In this document: positions 9,498 to 18,238 of the stretch, in pieces
How the letters are laid out: each line of letters opens with the position of its first letter
How positions within the stretch are numbered: the stretch's first letter is position 1
Source: Psychrobacter fozii
GTDB lineage: Bacteria > Pseudomonadota > Gammaproteobacteria > Pseudomonadales > Moraxellaceae
Direction: 5' to 3'
NCBI RefSeq assembly: GCF_003217155.1
Contig: NZ_QJSU01000010.1
Location: 62,001-126,000 of the forward strand
DNA length: 64,000 nt
Program-made: the position numbers and the translations under genes
The notes under the pieces: generated by a model
Told to the model about the DNA's origin: nothing
Seen by the model: only the letters and a program-made list of their open reading frames with translations
Database searches by the model: none

Positions 9498-10082
9498 ATG
9501 CGACGGTTTATACAGCGACTCTCGTCAAGTATGGCTATCATCGGTAGCATTTCTCTACTATCAGGATGTGCCACTCTCTCTAAGCAAGAATGCCTCATCG
9601 GCGACTGGCAAGCTATCGGCTATAATGATGGCGTTGCAGGCTATCAATCAGACCGCTTAGCATCACATGCCAAAGCCTGTGCCAAGGCCAGTGTGGCTCC
9701 TGACTATCAAGCATGGGAGCGTGGTCGCCAGTTAGGGCTCAAACAATACTGCATCACTGACAATGCCTATAACCTTGGCAGACGCGGACGCAAGCTCAAT
9801 AATGTCTGTCCAGTCGCCATAGCGAGTACGCTACAACAAGCCAATCAGCGTGGTTTAGAGTACTATAATCTAGAGAATCAACTAGATAGTGACAAAAGAC
9901 TGTTAGAAGAGTACCAAGAAGAATTCGATAAATTGGAAGGTGGTGCGATGCTAGGCTTTGCCAACGAAAAAGAAGCGCGTGCACGTTTACTATTACTCGC
10001 TGATGAGCGACGCCAAATCAAACGTCGTATCGATGACAGGCAAAGGCAATTGGACTCATTAAATCAGAACAATGGACATTAG
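9498..10082 (+). CDS. DUF2799-type lipoprotein
   Basis: A 194-residue predicted lipoprotein. Residues 1-24 form a signal peptide ending in the lipobox LLSG-C24. The body contains the recurring pattern W-x(n)-GYNDGVAGY followed by AWERGRQLGLKQYC and NAYNLGRRG, which I associate with the DUF2799 family of Moraxellaceae and other gammaproteobacteria. Residues about 125-185 are strongly charged and predicted to be coiled coil (LEEYQEEFDKLE, DERRQIKRRIDDRQRQLDSL). Function is unknown, and a periplasmic location attached to a membrane is likely. AGGAGA precedes the ATG. It sits between nhaA and the haem oxygenase gene on the same strand, with 64 bases to nhaA and 41 to the next start, so co-transcription is possible. 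Confidence 0.8.
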   Translation: MRRFIQRLSSSMAIIGSISLLSGCATLSKQECLIGDWQAIGYNDGVAGYQSDRLASHAKACAKASVAPDYQAWERGRQLGLKQYCITDNAYNLGRRGRKLNNVCPVAIASTLQQANQRGLEYYNLENQLDSDKRLLEEYQEEFDKLEGGAMLGFANEKEARARLLLLADERRQIKRRIDDRQRQLDSLNQNNGH

Positions 10083-10123
10083 GGCGTGCTGAGAAAGTCC
10101 AACCATAACGGCACTTGATAAAT

Positions 10124-11464
10124 ATGGATTCAATCGACATCAATAAAACAGCAACTGATAGCACCTTACCCCACAAGCAGCCGTCAGTAGAGTCTTATCT
10201 ACGTCATGGGCGTACCACTGCGATAGATGACCACAGCGACCTACAAGTCCTAAAACGCATCAAACGCTATTTATTACCCAAAAACTTTGTCATCTCACAA
10301 GACTTATTAGATGAAATAGTCGCAGGATACGATATTGGCGACCCGCTAGCAGATGCATTGGCTAATGATGGTATCCGTTTTGCAAAGCCATTACAGCAAC
10401 TAATCATCGATGGAAAAGTAGATAGTGACCTTACACAAAACACCTCATTCAATACGTTAACAGCGCAGTTTGGCAGCCATCCTGATTGGTTCGATCCCAA
10501 ACTGGCGCAAATTGGTGCGGTCGCCTATCGCCGTTATCCACTCATGCTCATTTGGCTATTGCGTAATGTCGCATTGATGGCAGGCTATAGCATCCCTGCT
10601 CTGTCTTTGCCACTGATTCAGACTGGCGCATTGATGCACGATGCCCTACCGCGCTTGATGCGCACCTATGCTTATATCTTGGCTGTCTCTGAACATCCTC
10701 AGTCGAGCATGAGCAATGACCAAAAACCTATTGATGAAGTGCTAGCTATTGGCTCTGAAGGCTGGCGACAGTCTATCAAGGTGCGTCAAATTCATACCTT
10801 AGTACGTCAAAACCTGCTGAAAGGTAAAGGCAATGCTGCCACTGGCGTCATAGCAGAGGTAGATCAGCACCGTAATCCTGATGGCAGCTGGAATACTGAC
10901 TATTGGGGCATTCCGATCAATCAAACCGATATGATTGCTACGCATTTACAGTTCTCATTATTGATTATGCGCGGATTGCGATTGCTAGGTGCACGCATCA
11001 GCACCGAGGAAGCGGAGGGGATTTTGCATTTATGGAATCTGGCCAGCTACTGGATGGGCGTTGATTTGGATCGGTTGCCAAAAGACGAGGCAGCCTGTTG
11101 GGAGTGGCTCTATACCTACCTTTCCATCCAACAGCTTGATTTTAAGATGGGACAACCACTGGCAAAAGCGCTACATGACTTACCACGCCAGCTTATGGGC
11201 GAAGACAATAGACGTGGACGCTTCGTTGAAATGGTCAATGCCAGCGTGACACGTACGTTAGTTGGCGATGATATTGGTGATGGGCTAGATTTACCGAAAT
11301 CTAAGATACGTTTTGGCGTCTTGTCTTCAGTTCCTATTCTTTTTGCGCTCGATACCGCACGACAGCACAATCAGAGTGTTGCTAAAAAACTAGAAGCATT
11401 CCGATTTAAACGACAAGATAATATGAATTGGTGGCTAAAGAAAAACGATGACTACTATAAATAA
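10124..11464 (+). CDS. MpaB/latex-clearing-protein-type haem oxygenase (DUF2236)
   Basis: A 446-residue protein resembling the DUF2236 family, which includes rubber oxygenase Lcp and fungal MpaB. The helix with KVRQIHTLVR carries H224, which corresponds to the proximal haem ligand found in Lcp. The segment WGIPINQTDMIATHLQF matches the conserved WGxPxNQxDxxAT stretch of the family. Lcp is a secreted b-type cytochrome that cleaves polyisoprene. This protein shows no signal peptide, so an intracellular or peripheral membrane oxygenase is more likely and rubber is not implied. The start is uncertain: ATG 10124 has no good ribosome-binding site, and a TTG lies three codons earlier. It may follow the lipoprotein gene in one transcript. 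Downstream lies a tandem pair of dispersed repeats. Confidence 0.8.
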   Translation: MDSIDINKTATDSTLPHKQPSVESYLRHGRTTAIDDHSDLQVLKRIKRYLLPKNFVISQDLLDEIVAGYDIGDPLADALANDGIRFAKPLQQLIIDGKVDSDLTQNTSFNTLTAQFGSHPDWFDPKLAQIGAVAYRRYPLMLIWLLRNVALMAGYSIPALSLPLIQTGALMHDALPRLMRTYAYILAVSEHPQSSMSNDQKPIDEVLAIGSEGWRQSIKVRQIHTLVRQNLLKGKGNAATGVIAEVDQHRNPDGSWNTDYWGIPINQTDMIATHLQFSLLIMRGLRLLGARISTEEAEGILHLWNLASYWMGVDLDRLPKDEAACWEWLYTYLSIQQLDFKMGQPLAKALHDLPRQLMGEDNRRGRFVEMVNASVTRTLVGDDIGDGLDLPKSKIRFGVLSSVPILFALDTARQHNQSVAKKLEAFRFKRQDNMNWWLKKNDDYYK

Positions 11465-11472
11465 TCATAATA

Positions 11473-11571
11473 TATAGTCAAAGAACTCTAAAATGGGTAC
11501 AAGGCAGCCGACTGCAGATTGTACATCTAAAAAGGGTAACGCCGTAGCGGTTTAGCAGTTCGCTGACTATA
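11473..11571 (+). repeat. Dispersed repeat with TATAGTCA/TGACTATA ends, family A, unit 1
   Basis: This 99-bp unit begins TATAGTCA and ends TGACTATA, a perfect 8-base terminal inverted repeat. Its core (TACAAGGCAGCCGACTGCAG, then GGGTAAC, then GTAGCGGTTTAGCAGTTCGC) recurs in reverse orientation at 30079-30186. Small size, inverted ends and intergenic location fit a MITE-like or palindromic dispersed repeat. Confidence 0.8.
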
Positions 11572-11672
11572 GTCAGTTCAATATAATTTGGATACAAGGA
11601 AGACGAGTGAAAGTACAGCTAGTAGGCTAAGTGAGACTGACACCGTAGCCAATTTATAAAAGATTGACTATA
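11568..11672 (+). repeat. Dispersed repeat family A, unit 2 (directly abutting unit 1)
   Basis: It starts TATAGTCA inside the last bases of unit 1, so the two units share the palindrome TGACTATAGTCA (11564-11575), and ends TGACTATA at 11665-11672. Its interior is diverged from unit 1 but aligns with the copy at 41222-41328 (TTCAAT, TACAAGG, CGAGTG). Its right end overlaps the 3' end of the neighbouring minus-strand NUDIX gene and supplies that gene's TAG stop. Confidence 0.7.
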
Positions 11673-12405
11673 ACCGCGTGTCTTGTATACGGTAGTACCA
11701 TTCAAGCTGTCGATCAAAGCCCGTCTCTAATAAGCTGGCAATCACTCGACCTGTCAGACCCCATACCGTCTCACCATCCACTTGCCAGCTGGGCGTGAGA
11801 ATGGTCGCCTTTTCATCTTGCATCGCATATTCTACAGCGTACTCCACAGTAGGCTGAGTGACTAACGACTCAAAATCTGCCCAAAAAATACGTGAGATTT
11901 CTCCAGGTTCTGGTACCAATATTAAATCGGGCGCAATGAGCGCAACGATAGGTCTGACACTCATGCCACTTTTAGAGGTCTGGATAGGCAGTTGGCCGAG
12001 CAGCTGTACTTTATTAGGCGGTAGCGCCGTCTCTTCACATGCTTCACGTAAGGCAGTGACCACATTATTGCCGTCGCCCCTTTCATGCTTACCACCTGCA
12101 CAGGACACTTCGCCCGCATGACTGTTCATGTGCGCAGCCCGAAGCGTCAGTAGCAACTTAGGGTGACGCTCATGAGTAATGGCTACCAATACTGAGGCAT
12201 CCGCAATCGGTGTTTGATACAAGCTGTCTAAAAGACGAGCACTGTGAGAACGCTGATAAGAGTCAGGCACTATTGAACCAGTAACGGTATTTAAAGTTTC
12301 ACGTTGCACCCGCTCAGCCAGCTTTCTGAGCGTGGGATAACGAATAAAGGTTGGCACAGCGACTGAAAATTCATCCAAACTCACAGACTGTGGGGGAAGT
12401 AACAT
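11668..12405 (-). CDS. NUDIX hydrolase, CoA-pyrophosphatase (NudL)-like
   Basis: A 245-residue NUDIX protein. The region LLLTLRAAHMNSHAGEVSCAGG followed by E, D and TALREACEETAL matches the extended UPF0035/CoAse pattern, in which the NUDIX box REx2EE coordinates Mg2+. Such enzymes split CoA and acyl-CoA into phosphopantetheine and ADP. The customary FPGG is CAGG here, a departure near the start of the box that could alter specificity. About 75 residues precede the NUDIX domain. The ATG at 12405 has GGGCGA upstream. The C-terminus ends in a TAG lying inside a dispersed repeat at 11665-11672, so the last residues may have been set by that repeat. Confidence 0.85.
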   Translation of the reverse strand: MLLPPQSVSLDEFSVAVPTFIRYPTLRKLAERVQRETLNTVTGSIVPDSYQRSHSARLLDSLYQTPIADASVLVAITHERHPKLLLTLRAAHMNSHAGEVSCAGGKHERGDGNNVVTALREACEETALPPNKVQLLGQLPIQTSKSGMSVRPIVALIAPDLILVPEPGEISRIFWADFESLVTQPTVEYAVEYAMQDEKATILTPSWQVDGETVWGLTGRVIASLLETGFDRQLEWYYRIQDTRL

Positions 12406-12891
12406 TGTAATCGCCCTATATTTTTATCAGTATTCATAATCATTACGAGAAGGTTATCTCTTTTAAGATATTAGCGCAGTATACCCTATCACTGCACATG
12501 CTTTATGTGACCGCGACTCCTTATCTAGTGCACTCGCAAGTACAGAGTAAGCGTATCAAAATTAATCAGCGGCAAACGGTCTGTTTTTGCGAGCACTGCT
12601 CGTACGACAAAATTTGTGGTATCTTAGACTGAAGCATGACGACTATGGCAAGTCTAAACAGTTTAAATAAAAGACAGCCAAATGCTAAAAGTGGTCAAAG
12701 CGATGTGGTTAAAGCCATGATCTAACCAATATAAAATGGTTTGGCTATAAATGGTTTAACCATAAACGGCTTGGCCATAAATGAAAACAAGATGGGCTAT
12801 CAGCCTACAATAAGAATGATAATTCTTAAAATAATGACATCTTTTTCTTATCTATTTTTTATCCCTACTATCATTATACAAGGCAGTTGAT
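12406..12891. other. Divergent intergenic region between two NUDIX genes
   Basis: No gene was seen. It holds an inverted repeat (AGTGC..TCGCAA near 12528 with TTGCGAGCACT near 12587), the short tandem repeat at 12731-12783, and an 18-base palindrome TAAGAATgataATTCTTA-like at about 12811-12828. The promoters of both genes must lie here. Confidence 0.55.
12731..12783. repeat. Tandem repeat, about 15 bp, three and a half copies
   Basis: Successive units read ATAAAATGGTTTGGCT, ATAAATGGTTTAACC, ATAAACGGCTTGGCC and then ATAAATG. Purine and pyrimidine changes between units (TTTGGC, TTTAAC, CTTGGC) show they have drifted. It sits about 110 bases upstream of a NUDIX gene. Confidence 0.8.
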
Positions 12892-13455
12892 ATGAGCTAT
12901 TGTCTCCAATGCGGTCATAAAGCAGAACGAAAGATACCACCCACAGATAATATACCGCGCTTAGTATGCCCAAACTGCAACTATATTCATTACGAAAACC
13001 CAAAGGTTATTTGTGGTTCACTTGTCGTACATAAAAACCGAGTGTTGCTATGTCGCCGTGCCATTGAGCCTCAATACGGCTTATGGACTTTACCAGCAGG
13101 TTTTATGGAAAATGGGGAAACCATGGCAGAGGGTGCTGCACGTGAAAGCTATGAAGAGGCTGAAGCGGTCGTTATCAATCCACACTTATATTGCTTATAT
13201 GATATTCCAGATATCGGGCAAATATACTCTATTTATTTAGCTGACCTTAAAGACGGTGCTTATGGGATTGGATCTGAAAGCCTTGACTCTGCTTTGTTTG
13301 CCGAAGAAGATATTCCATGGGATAAACTGGCCTTTGAAGCGATACGTCGTACTCTAAAAAGCTATTTTGAAGACCGTAAAAATTTCGATAACCATGCTGA
13401 CTTTCCTATACATCAAGATCATATCGGCAAAGATCAAAGTATCAAACGTTTTTAA
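12892..13455 (+). CDS. NUDIX hydrolase with N-terminal zinc ribbon
   Basis: A 187-residue protein. Residues 4-29 form a zinc ribbon with C4-x2-C7 and C26-x2-C29 (SYCLQCG, LVCPNCNY). The NUDIX domain follows: VVHKNRVLLCRRAIEPQYGLWTLPAGFMENGETMAEGAARES and YEEA contain the full G-x5-E-x7-RE-x2-EE box. This architecture is typical of NADH- and ADP-ribose-pyrophosphatase relatives (YjhB/NudC-like), and NAD-derived or nucleotide-sugar substrates are plausible. The C-terminal 25 residues are charged and carry no motif. The coding frame is followed by a good terminator. Confidence 0.88.
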   Translation: MSYCLQCGHKAERKIPPTDNIPRLVCPNCNYIHYENPKVICGSLVVHKNRVLLCRRAIEPQYGLWTLPAGFMENGETMAEGAARESYEEAEAVVINPHLYCLYDIPDIGQIYSIYLADLKDGAYGIGSESLDSALFAEEDIPWDKLAFEAIRRTLKSYFEDRKNFDNHADFPIHQDHIGKDQSIKRF

Positions 13456-13490
13456 ACGTCGGCTCAACGACCAGTCTTTCTGTTAAAAAA

Positions 13491-13525
13491 CCGCTATCTC
13501 GAATAGAAATAGCGGCTCTTTTTTA
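13491..13525 (+). terminator. Intrinsic terminator after the zinc-ribbon NUDIX gene
   Basis: CCGCTAT (13491-13497) pairs with ATAGCGG (13509-13515) around an 11-base loop, followed by CTCTTTTTTA on the plus strand. Confidence 0.8.
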
Positions 13526-13577
13526 TGTTGAAAACTGGAGGATATAGGCTTAATTCAAATAGTTATTTGATACAACA

Positions 13578-14957
13578 TCAGTCACTAGACGGCTTGACCA
13601 TCTGCCCCAAAAATAAAATAGCGTTGGTTGGTTTATGATAAATCATATAAATGAACGGATGATCTGCCTTAAACACAATGGGAATGATAGGTTCCTGCTC
13701 TTCTTCAGCTGAAGCAGCCATGTCCATCACTGTGGTGGCTGCTGCTGCCTCTGTTCCCAATTCATCCACTTCTATCACGGCCTGATGGACAACTTTATCA
13801 AATACCAGTGGCGAAATTTCGTGATACCCTGAAAAATCAGCAGCAGGTAAAAAAGCCGTTGGCATGCCCATCGTCATTAGCTTATCAGCCAATTCTTCAT
13901 CTCTTACATTCATTTTAAATTTGGGCAGATATAAATTGATATCCTCGTAATCAGACTTTGCTTGCCATGATGTTATTTTTTCAGTCGTTAACGATGCCAT
14001 CAACTGCTGTAAGCCTTGCTTATCGGCTATTTTGGGCAGTATCACCATCATCGATATCTCTTTCCCTACGTAGGGCAAATCGATGACCTGTGCTTGCTTA
14101 TCTTCCACGTATTGGAATCCATTGTACTGATGCATCATATCTACCATCGGCGCACTGGTAGCGCTACCTGTCATCTGGAACGTCTCAAATGGCATCGACT
14201 CAGTGCTACCATCATAAAACTCATGGTACCAAGCCCCTTTAAAATAAAGGGCATTGGTCAACACACTGCGTGTTGCCTCATCAACGCCATTGATCGGTAT
14301 AATCTGTGGGATAAGATCATGAGTCTGTTTAGCAATCGCGCGATTGATGGTTGTTCTTGCCGACTCTGGATCGTACATAAAATCTACTGGATTAACTTCT
14401 GCCTGTAAATAACGATTTATACTATCTAAGTAAGTTGGATTTGGATCCAATCCTTGCTGCACCCATAATCCATTAGTACTAGACAGCATGTAGTCTACAT
14501 TAGGTCGGTTTAGTTGATTGTAAAGTGCTGCAGCATTAGGCAGCATCTGATCTATAGCTGAATAATCAAAAACTTGCTGTATTTCATCGTAGGTATCGCC
14601 TTTAGCACCTACATATCCAAGTGCCATGGCTGAAGATATGCTGTAAGGAGAAAATACAAGGTTGTCTAATGTGTCCTCTTTCGTTAACTGGTGATACATC
14701 TTGATCGCAAAGTTATTATTAGCGGTCGCAATACGTTGGATGCCCTCTGCTGTGGCTGCTGACTCATCCGCTGGCGTAAACTCCTTTTGTAAATAAGCCG
14801 ATGCACTTTCTGTCTCATCCTCTATAAAGACATCATCTTCGATAGCCGCTTCGGTGGCTGACACCGTAGATGTATATGATGCATCACAACCTGTCATTAA
14901 TAGTGCCAGTATTGACACAGGTACGCTTGCCCAACGGATAGCTTTATAAAACCTCAT
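13578..14957 (-). CDS. Serpin-family protease inhibitor, lipoprotein
   Basis: A serpin of 459 residues. Residues 1-24 are a lipoprotein signal peptide (lipobox LMTG-C24). The residue after the Cys is Asp, which in enterobacteria favours inner-membrane retention. The fold is evident from NLVFSPYSISSAMALGYVGAKGDTYDEI, VLTNALYFKGAW and the C-terminal FKADHPFIYMIYHKPTNAILFLGQM. The reactive-centre hinge E399-L-G-T-E-A-A-A-A-T-T has the small-residue pattern required for inhibitory serpins. Counting from the hinge places P1 at about Ala415 before Ser416, which would suit an elastase- or subtilisin-like protease. The loop is several residues longer than usual, so this position is uncertain. The protein would act in the periplasm, probably shielding the cell from foreign or own serine proteases. 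Confidence 0.93.
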   Translation of the reverse strand: MRFYKAIRWASVPVSILALLMTGCDASYTSTVSATEAAIEDDVFIEDETESASAYLQKEFTPADESAATAEGIQRIATANNNFAIKMYHQLTKEDTLDNLVFSPYSISSAMALGYVGAKGDTYDEIQQVFDYSAIDQMLPNAAALYNQLNRPNVDYMLSSTNGLWVQQGLDPNPTYLDSINRYLQAEVNPVDFMYDPESARTTINRAIAKQTHDLIPQIIPINGVDEATRSVLTNALYFKGAWYHEFYDGSTESMPFETFQMTGSATSAPMVDMMHQYNGFQYVEDKQAQVIDLPYVGKEISMMVILPKIADKQGLQQLMASLTTEKITSWQAKSDYEDINLYLPKFKMNVRDEELADKLMTMGMPTAFLPAADFSGYHEISPLVFDKVVHQAVIEVDELGTEAAAATTVMDMAASAEEEQEPIIPIVFKADHPFIYMIYHKPTNAILFLGQMVKPSSD

Positions 14958-14973
14958 TATATTCCTTATACTT

Positions 14974-15035
14974 TAGGGCGTATCTTCAATTCATTCGTTA
15001 GTCATCTAAATGGGCTAAAAATAGCCCCATCTTAA
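14974..15035 (+). repeat. Partial MITE-like element, family B (left end only)
   Basis: TAGGGCGTATCTTCA followed by ATTCA and TAAATGGGCTAAAAATAGC matches the left 55-60 bases of the full element at 36447-36620. The remainder is missing. It lies just upstream of the serpin gene, within its probable leader or promoter region. Confidence 0.65.
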
Positions 15036-15054
15036 ATTATTTGCAGACAAAATA

Positions 15055-15085
15055 AAAGCAGACAATATTTTAGTATTGTCTGCTT
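15055..15085 (-). terminator. Intrinsic terminator after the PreP-like gene
   Basis: GCAGACAATA (15058-15067) and TATTGTCTGC (15074-15083) form a perfect ten-pair stem with a six-base loop. On the minus strand it is followed by TTTTATTTTG. It lies about 60 bases past the protease stop codon. Confidence 0.85.
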
Positions 15086-15145
15086 ATTTAATGATCACTA
15101 TAAAATCTGGCTTTTATTTAAAGATTTCTTATATAAAAAGCGATA

Positions 15146-18100
15146 TTAGCTCTTTATTTTACAAACGTTAAAGCCAAGATTTTTAACAGCTTCTTCTTTA
15201 TCATAAGGCGCTAATACTGCACGTACATGCTCCTGGCCTTGCAGATATTGCTTGGCAACGCGCTGTAAATCAGCAACCGTCACTGCCAATATTGACGCGC
15301 GCATTTTACGCTGCCACTCAACACCGCGATGATGTAAATCAGCGAAGCATGCTTTGACAGCCTCGCCAGCTGGAGAGCCTGGCTTATCCATACCTGAGAT
15401 AATACCCAATATAGCTTCTTCTAACTGCTCGTCGGTCTGAGGTTCATTCAACAACCACTCGATACTAGCATCAAAGTGAGCAAAGGTCTCAGCACACTGC
15501 GGATCACGGTAGCTAAAGAACTTAAACGCACATGCATTGGCATCATAACCAGCACCACCACCATAAGCACCACCACGCTCACGAATGGCACTATGTAGAT
15601 AGCCATTACGTAAATAAGGCGCCAATACCATCAATGCTGCCGTGTCAGGATGGTCGGCTGCTGGAACGGTATAAGCACTGGCATTATGATAGACGTTGGT
15701 TGGTACTAGCCAAGCCAAATCCTCAACATCGAGCACGTCGTTTTTAACATCGTCGCCACTCTCTAACGCTTTAACCGTATCAGTCACACCATTCAGCGCT
15801 GTATCAAGTTGCAAATCTGCAAACTCGTTCGGGATACTGTCTTCAATGCTATTCTCAGAACTGCGGATCTGCTCGGCAATCTTTGGCGCTTGGCTGTCTT
15901 TCCAACTATCGACAATCAAGCCGCTTAAGCGTTCGCTTTGCTCAGCTTCACAGATGATAACGGCGTGCTTAGGTAAGCTGATCAAGCGTTGATGTAAATC
16001 CATCAAGCTAGTGGCCAATTTATCCCACTGGGCATCATCCGTACTGGCATGCGTTAAGAAGTCCTTTAGCGCATTCAATGCTGGCAGACCGCTGCGCACA
16101 TATTCTAACTGTGCTTGACGACTCATACCACGACTAGCAGTTTGCATGGCATAAGAATGCCCAGAACCTGCAAGGTTTGACTGCCAACCTGCCTGACGCT
16201 GCTGCAAGATTTCTTTGATACGGTCATGCTCAGAAAAGATACTGTGTTCCATGACTTCTTTGAGCAAATCAATCGCTTCAGGCTTGCGATTGAGCGCACG
16301 CGTTGCCACAACGAAATAGCTGCTAATCGCTTGGCTATCATCGACATTGGTACGTTGGCTGATACGAGCCGTGACCCCTGATGAATGCGCCGCTTGCTTC
16401 GCTTGCATTTCATGAGCACTGAGCGTGTCCGTACCTAACTCTGACAATAAGCTTAAATAGATAGGCAGCAATGGATGATTAATCACGTCATTGACTGGTA
16501 GCGCATCTGCGTTCGCATTACCAATCGCATCGGTCAGCGGTATGATGACTTGATAGTAATAAATACCGTTGGTACCTGCTTCATATTCAAATAAAGTACT
16601 GTCTTGCCCGCTTAAACGCACCTGCTTTTGCGTGCCTTGTTTAAAGCTAATATCCGTTGGTACGTCTTCTAAACCAACTTTTGGCAATAAGCTTAAATCA
16701 TCAGGTGCCGCTTGGCGTGCTGCTAAATCTAAGGCTTGTTGCTTCAAAACAGCTTTATCATCAGCAGTCAAATCCATCGCGATAGTATCTAGACGCGTCT
16801 GCTCAGCTGCTGCCAAACGTGCTGTTTTTTCGCTATCAGGGGTCATCGTTACGCGTACACGATGCTGATTGTCTAACAGATGGGTTTTGATTAAATTCGG
16901 TAGCCATTGCGCATCTTTTACTTGCTCGCGCAGCCATTGTAAATGCTCATCAACTTCCCACACATCGATAGGATTACCATCATGAATCGCCGTACTAAAC
17001 CCTTCTAACATCAAGTTCAGACCATAAGGAATGCTATCACCGCCGATATGACGCTGATCAATCTCGATCTGGTGCAAAATAGTTTCGATGGTTTCGTCAT
17101 CGACTGGCGAGCTGGCAACTTCTGTGAGCAAATCAAGAATACCCTGTTCTACCGCTTCGGCATGCTCAGGGTTCGAACCGCGTAGACCCGTATAAAAAAC
17201 CATCTCGTAATGACTGTCATCGAGTCCCAATAGCGGACTTGGCGCTTTACCCAGTGGATGGCTGTCAAGATAGGCACGCAGCGGCGAGCCAGCATGTTCA
17301 ACCAATACGCCTTCTAATAGACGTAATGCCAAACGCTGCTTGGGATCAGTAATCGATGGTAATAACCATGCCACGACATGATGGGTTTGATCAGGGCCAG
17401 CTTCGTCAGCCGTATAAGTATCTACCGCACTAACAGGCGCAGACAAACGCTGCTCTGGACGCGATACGTGCTTTTTGCCCGCTTCAAATTGAGTCAAGGC
17501 ATCGTCATGAATTTTGGCTTGCGTTTCAGCGACCGGAATATTACCAAAGCTCATAATCACACTGTTTGATGGGTGATAATGGCTCTGATGAAACTCAACC
17601 AGTTCAGTATGCGTCAAATCAGGAATATCCGCAGGATCGCCGCCTGAATTATAGTGATACGTCGTCGTTGGGAACAAATGATGAGCGACCGTATGATACA
17701 ACTGGTCAATCTCACCGCTCATTGCGCCCTTCATCTCGTTAAAGACAATACCTTTGAATTGTGGCTTGTCATTTTCATCTAACTCAACACGAATGCCCTC
17801 TTGAGCAAAGTCGAGCGGATGAATATTAGGGAAAAACGAGGCATCAAGATAGACAGCAAGCAAGTTGAAATAGTCGTTTTTGTTTTGCGTTGCATATGGA
17901 TAAGCCGTCCAATCAGCGGCGGTCATCGCATTCATAAAAGTATTGAGCGAACGTTTAATCATTGAGAAAAACGGATCACGGACAGGGAATTTTTCAGAGC
18001 CACATAGCGCCACATGCTCTAACACATGGGCTTCCCCTTTTGAATCCATCGGCTGTGTGCGAAAGCCAACCAAGAAGGCATTTTCGTCACTCGGATGCGC

Positions 18101-18238
18101 CAAGTGATAATGCATTGCGCCTGTTTTGACGTGTTGGCTTATCAACACGTCCATCGAGAGCGCATCAATATGGCGATGCTCTAGCAGCTCAAATGCAGGA
18201 TGCAAAGTTAGATCAGCAGTAAATAACGTGTCGGTCAT
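15146..18238 (-). CDS. PreP-like M16C metalloprotease (insulinase family)
   Basis: A 1030-residue member of peptidase family M16C, resembling the presequence protease PreP. The inverted zinc motif is H71-V-L-E74-H75 in EAHVLEHVALCGS, and the adjacent PFFSMIKRSLNTFMNAMTAADWTAYP is characteristic of the subfamily. GIVFNEMKGAMS supplies the downstream Glu ligand region. The second M16 half starts after about residue 500, and RERGGAYGGGAGYDANACAFKFFSYRDP is the substrate-clamping Arg/Tyr region near the C-terminus. These enzymes form a closed chamber that degrades short unfolded peptides. No signal peptide is visible, so a cytoplasmic peptide-clearing role is likely. AAGGA stands six bases before the ATG. 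It has its own terminator. Confidence 0.93.
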   Translation of the reverse strand: MTDTLFTADLTLHPAFELLEHRHIDALSMDVLISQHVKTGAMHYHLAHPSDENAFLVGFRTQPMDSKGEAHVLEHVALCGSEKFPVRDPFFSMIKRSLNTFMNAMTAADWTAYPYATQNKNDYFNLLAVYLDASFFPNIHPLDFAQEGIRVELDENDKPQFKGIVFNEMKGAMSGEIDQLYHTVAHHLFPTTTYHYNSGGDPADIPDLTHTELVEFHQSHYHPSNSVIMSFGNIPVAETQAKIHDDALTQFEAGKKHVSRPEQRLSAPVSAVDTYTADEAGPDQTHHVVAWLLPSITDPKQRLALRLLEGVLVEHAGSPLRAYLDSHPLGKAPSPLLGLDDSHYEMVFYTGLRGSNPEHAEAVEQGILDLLTEVASSPVDDETIETILHQIEIDQRHIGGDSIPYGLNLMLEGFSTAIHDGNPIDVWEVDEHLQWLREQVKDAQWLPNLIKTHLLDNQHRVRVTMTPDSEKTARLAAAEQTRLDTIAMDLTADDKAVLKQQALDLAARQAAPDDLSLLPKVGLEDVPTDISFKQGTQKQVRLSGQDSTLFEYEAGTNGIYYYQVIIPLTDAIGNANADALPVNDVINHPLLPIYLSLLSELGTDTLSAHEMQAKQAAHSSGVTARISQRTNVDDSQAISSYFVVATRALNRKPEAIDLLKEVMEHSIFSEHDRIKEILQQRQAGWQSNLAGSGHSYAMQTASRGMSRQAQLEYVRSGLPALNALKDFLTHASTDDAQWDKLATSLMDLHQRLISLPKHAVIICEAEQSERLSGLIVDSWKDSQAPKIAEQIRSSENSIEDSIPNEFADLQLDTALNGVTDTVKALESGDDVKNDVLDVEDLAWLVPTNVYHNASAYTVPAADHPDTAALMVLAPYLRNGYLHSAIRERGGAYGGGAGYDANACAFKFFSYRDPQCAETFAHFDASIEWLLNEPQTDEQLEEAILGIISGMDKPGSPAGEAVKACFADLHHRGVEWQRKMRASILAVTVADLQRVAKQYLQGQEHVRAVLAPYDKEEAVKNLGFNVCKIKS

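Noticed and set aside
12811..12828. Palindrome resembling a Fur-type box near the NUDIX genes
   Set aside because: Only part of the Fur consensus is matched, and no iron-related gene is adjacent.
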